A stretch of 9,270 nucleotides of DNA from JADJLQ01 sp034439915 (GTDB taxonomy: Bacteria > Bacteroidota > Bacteroidia > Chitinophagales > Saprospiraceae): positions 1 to 9,270 of the forward strand of contig JAWXBI010000157.1 of NCBI GenBank assembly GCA_034439915.1, read 5' to 3'. Every line of letters starts with the position of its first letter. The first letter of the stretch is position 1. Below are positions 6,421-9,270 of this stretch, piece after piece. Below the pieces are notes generated by a model that saw only the letters and a list, made by a program, of their open reading frames with translations, was not told the origin of the DNA and did not search any database. A program made the translations under genes and the position numbers.

Positions 6421-8093
6421 TGAGGAGATATAAGAACTATTCGCCGGGCATTAAACTTTGGATATGTATACTGCTGGTTGGGACAGGGTTCAAGGCAGAT
6501 ACCCAGAATTTTCAGTCCTCTAACTTACCCATTTTTGTAATCAATACTTTTGGAAATCCCATAGCCAATGAACCCAAAATCCTAGCCGATCTGGATATCC
6601 TATACAATGGGCCCGGACAAGTTAATCGCCTGACCGATACCACCAGGCATTACAGGGGAAGGATAGGGGTTGAATACCGCGGTTCATCTTCACAGGACCT
6701 TTCTCCCAAAAAACCACTGGGTTTTGAGACCCGTAAAGAAGATGGGGAGACCAATCTGAATGTAAGCCTGCTCGGTATGCCGGCAGAAAACGATTGGATC
6801 CTGCTGGCGCCATATAGCGACAAATCTCTGATGAGGGATGTATTGATCCATCACCTGGCCGCTCAAATTATGCCTTATTCCTCCCGGACCCGCTTTGGGG
6901 AATTAGTACTCAACGGACAATATATGGGGGTATATGCTTTAATGGAAAAAATCAAAAGGGACAAAAAAAGGGTCAACATCAGCGAACTGGAACCTACCGA
7001 TAATTCCGGGGACAAACTCACCGGTGGATATATTTTAAAAATTGATAAAATCAGTGGAAGTACTCCACAAGGTGGATTTAATTCCAATTTTAGCTCGGGT
7101 AATGGATTGATCCCGCGTCGAACGTATTATCAATATGAAGAACCAGAAGCCAATGTAATCACCAACGCTCAAAAAGATTATATCCGGAACCTGGTAAACA
7201 GTTTTGAGGCTTCATTCTCCTTGCCTAATTATAAGCACCCCACAGAGGGCTATCGCAAATATGCAGATGAGGAGTCCTTGATTCATTTTATGATATTAAA
7301 TGAATTGGCCAATAATGTGGATGGGTACCGGTTGAGTACATTTCTGTACAAAGATGTAGACAGCAAAAGCAAAAAACTCAAATTTGGGCCGGTCTGGGAT
7401 TTTAATCTGGGCTTTGGCAACGCGGATTATTGCCAGGGTGGAAATGCAGCGGTATTGGCCATGGATTTTAACAACCGGTGCCCTAATGACAACTGGCAGG
7501 TCCCTTTCTATTGGGCTGCCATGTTTCAGGATTCATTATTTGGAGCCAACTTATACAAACGCTGGAGTGATTTAAGGAAATCCACTTTGTCCGAACAAAA
7601 AATAATCGGTGCTATTGATTCCATGGCTGCTTTGTTGAACGAAGCCCAGCAAAGAAATTTCCAGCGATGGAACATCCTCTCTCAATACGTATGGCCCAAT
7701 GCCTATATCGGTAATTCTTATAACAATGAAATCCAATACCTGAAAGACTGGGTCAGAAAGCGGTTGATTTATCTGGATGCTTCTTTCAAACAACTCACTC
7801 TGCCAAAGTATTATGCCGACCGGTATTTTGAGCCTGTAGTTTTTCCTAACCCGGTAGCACAAAACCAGGACGTCAATTTTAAGTATTATATCCACGATTA
7901 CGATCAGATCCGCGTCGAGGTCCATGATATTATGGGTCGCAGGATGTTTGATTTGAAGGACGGACCACATTTTAACGGGACTAATCAGATAAGGACGACT
8001 GGTCTCTGGTTACCTGCCGGATTATATGTTTACAATATTTATATTACAGGCACCCGGGAGGCTCTCCAAACCGGTAAAATCATTGTGCGTTAA
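6420..8093 (+). CDS. Secreted CotH-kinase-like protein with T9SS sorting domain
   Basis: The protein has 557 residues from the ATG at 6420. An in-frame ATG at 6405 is possible, but it would overlap the previous gene by 16 bp and add five residues before the basic MRRYK start. A hydrophobic signal segment (about 12-25) follows. The CotH-like domain covers about 35-450, with YRGSSSQDLSPKKPLGFETR (86-105), LLGMPAENDWILLAPYSDKSLMRDVL (117-142), GELVLNGQYMGVYALMEKIKRDKKRVNI (160-187), GGYILKIDK (202-210) and the probable metal-binding segment GPVWDFNLGFGNADY (323-337). The C-terminal 85 residues (VVFPNPV... to GKIIVR) form a T9SS type A sorting domain with the expected PNP, DIMGR and LPAGLYVY elements. 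This predicts secretion and attachment at the cell surface. Spore-coat CotH proteins are atypical protein kinases; activity and substrate in Bacteroidota members are not established. It lies between the oxidoreductase and the hydrolase in one operon. Confidence 0.92.
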   Translation: MRRYKNYSPGIKLWICILLVGTGFKADTQNFQSSNLPIFVINTFGNPIANEPKILADLDILYNGPGQVNRLTDTTRHYRGRIGVEYRGSSSQDLSPKKPLGFETRKEDGETNLNVSLLGMPAENDWILLAPYSDKSLMRDVLIHHLAAQIMPYSSRTRFGELVLNGQYMGVYALMEKIKRDKKRVNISELEPTDNSGDKLTGGYILKIDKISGSTPQGGFNSNFSSGNGLIPRRTYYQYEEPEANVITNAQKDYIRNLVNSFEASFSLPNYKHPTEGYRKYADEESLIHFMILNELANNVDGYRLSTFLYKDVDSKSKKLKFGPVWDFNLGFGNADYCQGGNAAVLAMDFNNRCPNDNWQVPFYWAAMFQDSLFGANLYKRWSDLRKSTLSEQKIIGAIDSMAALLNEAQQRNFQRWNILSQYVWPNAYIGNSYNNEIQYLKDWVRKRLIYLDASFKQLTLPKYYADRYFEPVVFPNPVAQNQDVNFKYYIHDYDQIRVEVHDIMGRRMFDLKDGPHFNGTNQIRTTGLWLPAGLYVYNIYITGTREALQTGKIIVR

Positions 8094-8105
8094 CCTTTTT
8101 GTGAG

Positions 8106-8879
8106 TTGATTCGCTTAGCATTCAGGGAGGTTGGACAGGGTCAGCCGCTGATTATTCTCCACGGTTTATTCGGCTCATCAGACAATTGGCAGACGTTTGC
8201 CAAAATGATCAGTGACCGTTATCGGGTCATCTCTTTGGACATCCGCAATCACGGTCTTTCACCCCACACGGAGGAGTTCAGTTATGAATTGATTTCTTCA
8301 GATCTTTTAGAGTTTATCCGTGATCAGGGCCTGGAATCAATTTACCTTATGGGTCATTCTATGGGGGGCAAGGCTGCTGCTCATTTTGCTTTACAATATC
8401 CTGAAAAAGTATCCAAACTTATTTTACTCGACATCGCCATGAAGGCATATCCAGCGCACCACGAAGTTTATTTTAAGGCGATGCGGAGCATGGATTTGGA
8501 TAAGATCACGACCCGTGCAGAAGCGGATGCCTGGTTGTTGCCGGATATCCCAACGATCGCTGTACGCCAGTTTATTTTAAAAAATCTGGTGCGGGATGGT
8601 GAAGGAAAATTTCGATGGAAATTTAACCTGGAAGCGTTGTATCAACATTATGATAAGATCAATACAGCCATTGAATCAGCTCGGCCATTTCTTCATCCCG
8701 TATTATTGTTGAGTGGTGAATACTCCAATTATATCCAAACGGAGGATATACCAGAAATGAAAACCCTGTTTCCTTTATTGGACAATATTACCATAATGGA
8801 GGCAGGTCATTGGATACATGCGGATCAGCCGGTGAGATTGAAAGAAGTCGTCGTTGAATTTCTGGGAGCTGTTGAATAA
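8106..8879 (+). CDS. Alpha/beta hydrolase, YbfF-like esterase/thioesterase
   Basis: This 257-residue cytoplasmic hydrolase has no signal peptide. The oxyanion segment HGLFGSSDNW (19-28) and nucleophile elbow GHSMGG (83-88, Ser85) are typical of the YbfF group. His235 (EAGHWIHAD) is the catalytic His. The canonical acid after strand 7 is absent (GEYSNYI, 204-210). As in the YbfF group, Asp109 (LILLDIA) after strand 6 is the likely acid. The start is a TTG at 8106. The upstream stop TAA (8091) is in the same frame with no ATG between, and the GTG at 8101 is out of frame and stops at once. The TTG start gives MIRLAFREVGQGQPL, matching the usual family N-terminus. With only 12 bp after the CotH-like gene, translation is probably by reinitiation. 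The natural ester or thioester substrate is unknown, and its link to the secreted CotH-like protein is unclear. Confidence 0.9.
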   Translation: MIRLAFREVGQGQPLIILHGLFGSSDNWQTFAKMISDRYRVISLDIRNHGLSPHTEEFSYELISSDLLEFIRDQGLESIYLMGHSMGGKAAAHFALQYPEKVSKLILLDIAMKAYPAHHEVYFKAMRSMDLDKITTRAEADAWLLPDIPTIAVRQFILKNLVRDGEGKFRWKFNLEALYQHYDKINTAIESARPFLHPVLLLSGEYSNYIQTEDIPEMKTLFPLLDNITIMEAGHWIHADQPVRLKEVVVEFLGAVE

Positions 8880-8897
8880 GATCGGTTGGGGAGGAGT

Positions 8898-8938
8898 AAA
8901 ACACCGGAAGTTGCACATCGACTTCAGGTGATTTCATT
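8898..8938 (+). terminator. Probable intrinsic terminator of the three-gene operon
   Basis: CACCGGAAGT (8902-8911) pairs with ACTTCAGGTG (8921-8930), a 10-bp stem with one G/A mismatch and a 9-base loop. An outer AAA/TTT (8898-8900 with 8932-8934) extends it across one more mismatch. The T-rich sequence ATTTCATTT follows. The stem begins 19 bases after the hydrolase stop codon, the expected place for an operon terminator. The T-tract is interrupted, so termination may be partial. Confidence 0.55.
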
Positions 8939-9101
8939 TCCCAGTTTGTTTTCCCACGACGGCACCAAGACCACGGCGAATTTGCAGGGAGAGGGGTGAA
9001 GCCCCGGAAGTAAAGCCATTAAAGCTACCCCGTCCCTCGTTAACTAATCAAGGTTGAAGCAGCTTGCAAGGCGCAGCAGCAACCCAGTGGGTGAATAATA
9101 C

Positions 9102-9134
9102 TTAATACCTGCATAATACCGGCTTAATATTCAG
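9102..9134 (+). promoter_or_regulatory. Three 11-bp direct repeats, PhoB/OmpR-type operator candidate
   Basis: TTAATACCTGC (9102-9112), ATAATACCGGC (9113-9123) and TTAATATTCAG (9124-9134) follow each other without a gap. The shared core is (T/A)TAATA(C/T) every 11 bp. PhoB/OmpR-family response regulators bind tandem direct repeats with this helical-turn spacing. The last repeat ends 15 bases before the -7 box, so the array covers where a -33 box would be, as in PhoB-activated promoters. Which regulator binds here is inferred, not shown. Confidence 0.55.
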
Positions 9135-9149
9135 TTCATTTTGCCGGTC

Positions 9150-9157
9150 CATCTTTG
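9150..9157 (+). promoter_or_regulatory. Bacteroidota -7 box
   Basis: CATCTTTG matches TAnnTTTG at all specified positions but the first. There is no TTTG at the -33 distance; the repeat operator lies there instead, which suggests an activator-dependent promoter. Transcription would start around 9163. Confidence 0.5.
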
Positions 9158-9162
9158 TAGTA

Positions 9163-9266
9163 TCAAAATAAATTAAGAAATAAGAATATTTATATAATAC
9201 CCCAGGTGGGTTTGTTTAGTTGCCTTTCAGTGAATGGATATGTAGATGCTGAGGGGCTTTTTTGTT
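9163..9266 (+). ncRNA. Candidate short RNA or attenuated leader of about 100 nt
   Basis: This interval runs from the predicted start after the -7 box to the T-run of the terminator-like hairpin. It has no meaningful reading frame; the only ATG-started frame that closes inside is three codons (9234-9245). It also contains a small ACCC/GGGT stem-loop around 9199-9211. It does not match an RNA family I recognise. The alternative is a 5' leader of a gene starting at the ATG at 9246 or beyond the window. Confidence 0.35.
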
Positions 9267-9268
9267 TT
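9222..9268 (+). terminator. Intrinsic terminator-like hairpin with T-run
   Basis: GCCTTTCAG (9222-9230) pairs with CTGAGGGGC (9249-9257) as a continuous 9-bp RNA stem including two G-U pairs, with an 18-base loop. TTTTTTGTTTT (9258-9268) follows immediately. The hairpin starts about 60 bases after the predicted transcription start at 9163. It may end a short RNA or act as a leader attenuator. Confidence 0.65.
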
Positions 9269-9270
9269 GG

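Larger units (their letters stand above)
8880..9270. other. Gene-free right end
   Basis: No coding region is supported. The stretch holds the operon terminator candidate (8898-8934), the 11-bp-phased repeat operator (9102-9134), a -7 box (9150-9157) and a hairpin plus T-run (9222-9268). Between 8940 and 9090 I see only short motifs: a GGGG/CCCC hairpin near 8990-9005 and two copies of CCGGAAGT at about 8904 and 8997. An ATG at 9246 opens a frame (MLRGFFVL) that runs off the end and cannot be judged. Confidence 0.7.

Noticed and set aside
7572..7970. Minus-strand open frame of 132 codons
   Set aside because: It is opposite the CotH-like gene's C-terminal region, which encodes clear CotH and T9SS features. 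The antisense frame is by chance.
8940..9090. GC-rich stretch as a possible structured RNA
   Set aside because: Only short four-base stems (such as GGGG/CCCC near 8995) are visible, with no extended pairing or known RNA motif.
9246..9270. Start of a gene MLRGFFVL at the right edge
   Set aside because: Only eight codons are visible and they fall within a strong terminator-like hairpin and T-run. It is kept as an alternative but not called.

Overview
The window looks like chromosome of a member of the Bacteroidota, probably an environmental Saprospiraceae-like lineage; the phylum is well supported, the family is a guess. The evidence is a type IX secretion (T9SS) C-terminal sorting domain on the CotH-like protein, AT-rich leaders without Shine-Dalgarno sequences, promoter boxes close to the Bacteroidota -33/-7 pattern (TTTG, TAnnTTTG), and protein families common in that phylum.

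Left part (1-3907, minus strand): a two-gene unit. A Sec-exported M28 metallopeptidase of the glutamate carboxypeptidase II type (1676-3907) is followed 52 bp downstream by a Tat-exported Gfo/Idh/MocA oxidoreductase (109-1623). The oxidoreductase gene is bracketed by two different 42-bp arrays of six 7-bp units, and a 12-bp tandem repeat lies at the window edge.

Middle (3908-5271): about 1.36 kb without an intact gene. It holds a decayed single-domain Y1 (HUH) transposase of the IS200/RAYT type. The frame reads through from ATG 4653 to the stop at 4216 except for one internal TGA at codon 19. Around it is a cluster of REP-like palindromes. Two are near-identical doublets in the same orientation, one on each side of the transposase; four more are single and more diverged.

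Right part (5272-8879, plus strand): a tightly packed three-gene operon. It encodes a cytoplasmic Gfo/Idh/MocA oxidoreductase, a secreted CotH-kinase-like protein with a T9SS tail (TGATG stop/start overlap), and a YbfF-type alpha/beta hydrolase starting at a TTG 12 bp after the previous stop. A hairpin followed by a T-rich tract just past the hydrolase probably ends the transcript.

Far right (8880-9270): non-coding. It contains three 11-bp-phased direct repeats resembling a PhoB/OmpR-family operator, directly upstream of a Bacteroidota-type -7 box. About 60 bp past the expected start is a 9-bp hairpin followed by a T-run, a textbook intrinsic terminator. This could be a small regulated RNA of about 100 nt or an attenuated leader of a gene beyond the window. 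It and the palindrome/transposase cluster are the two most interesting non-coding signals here.
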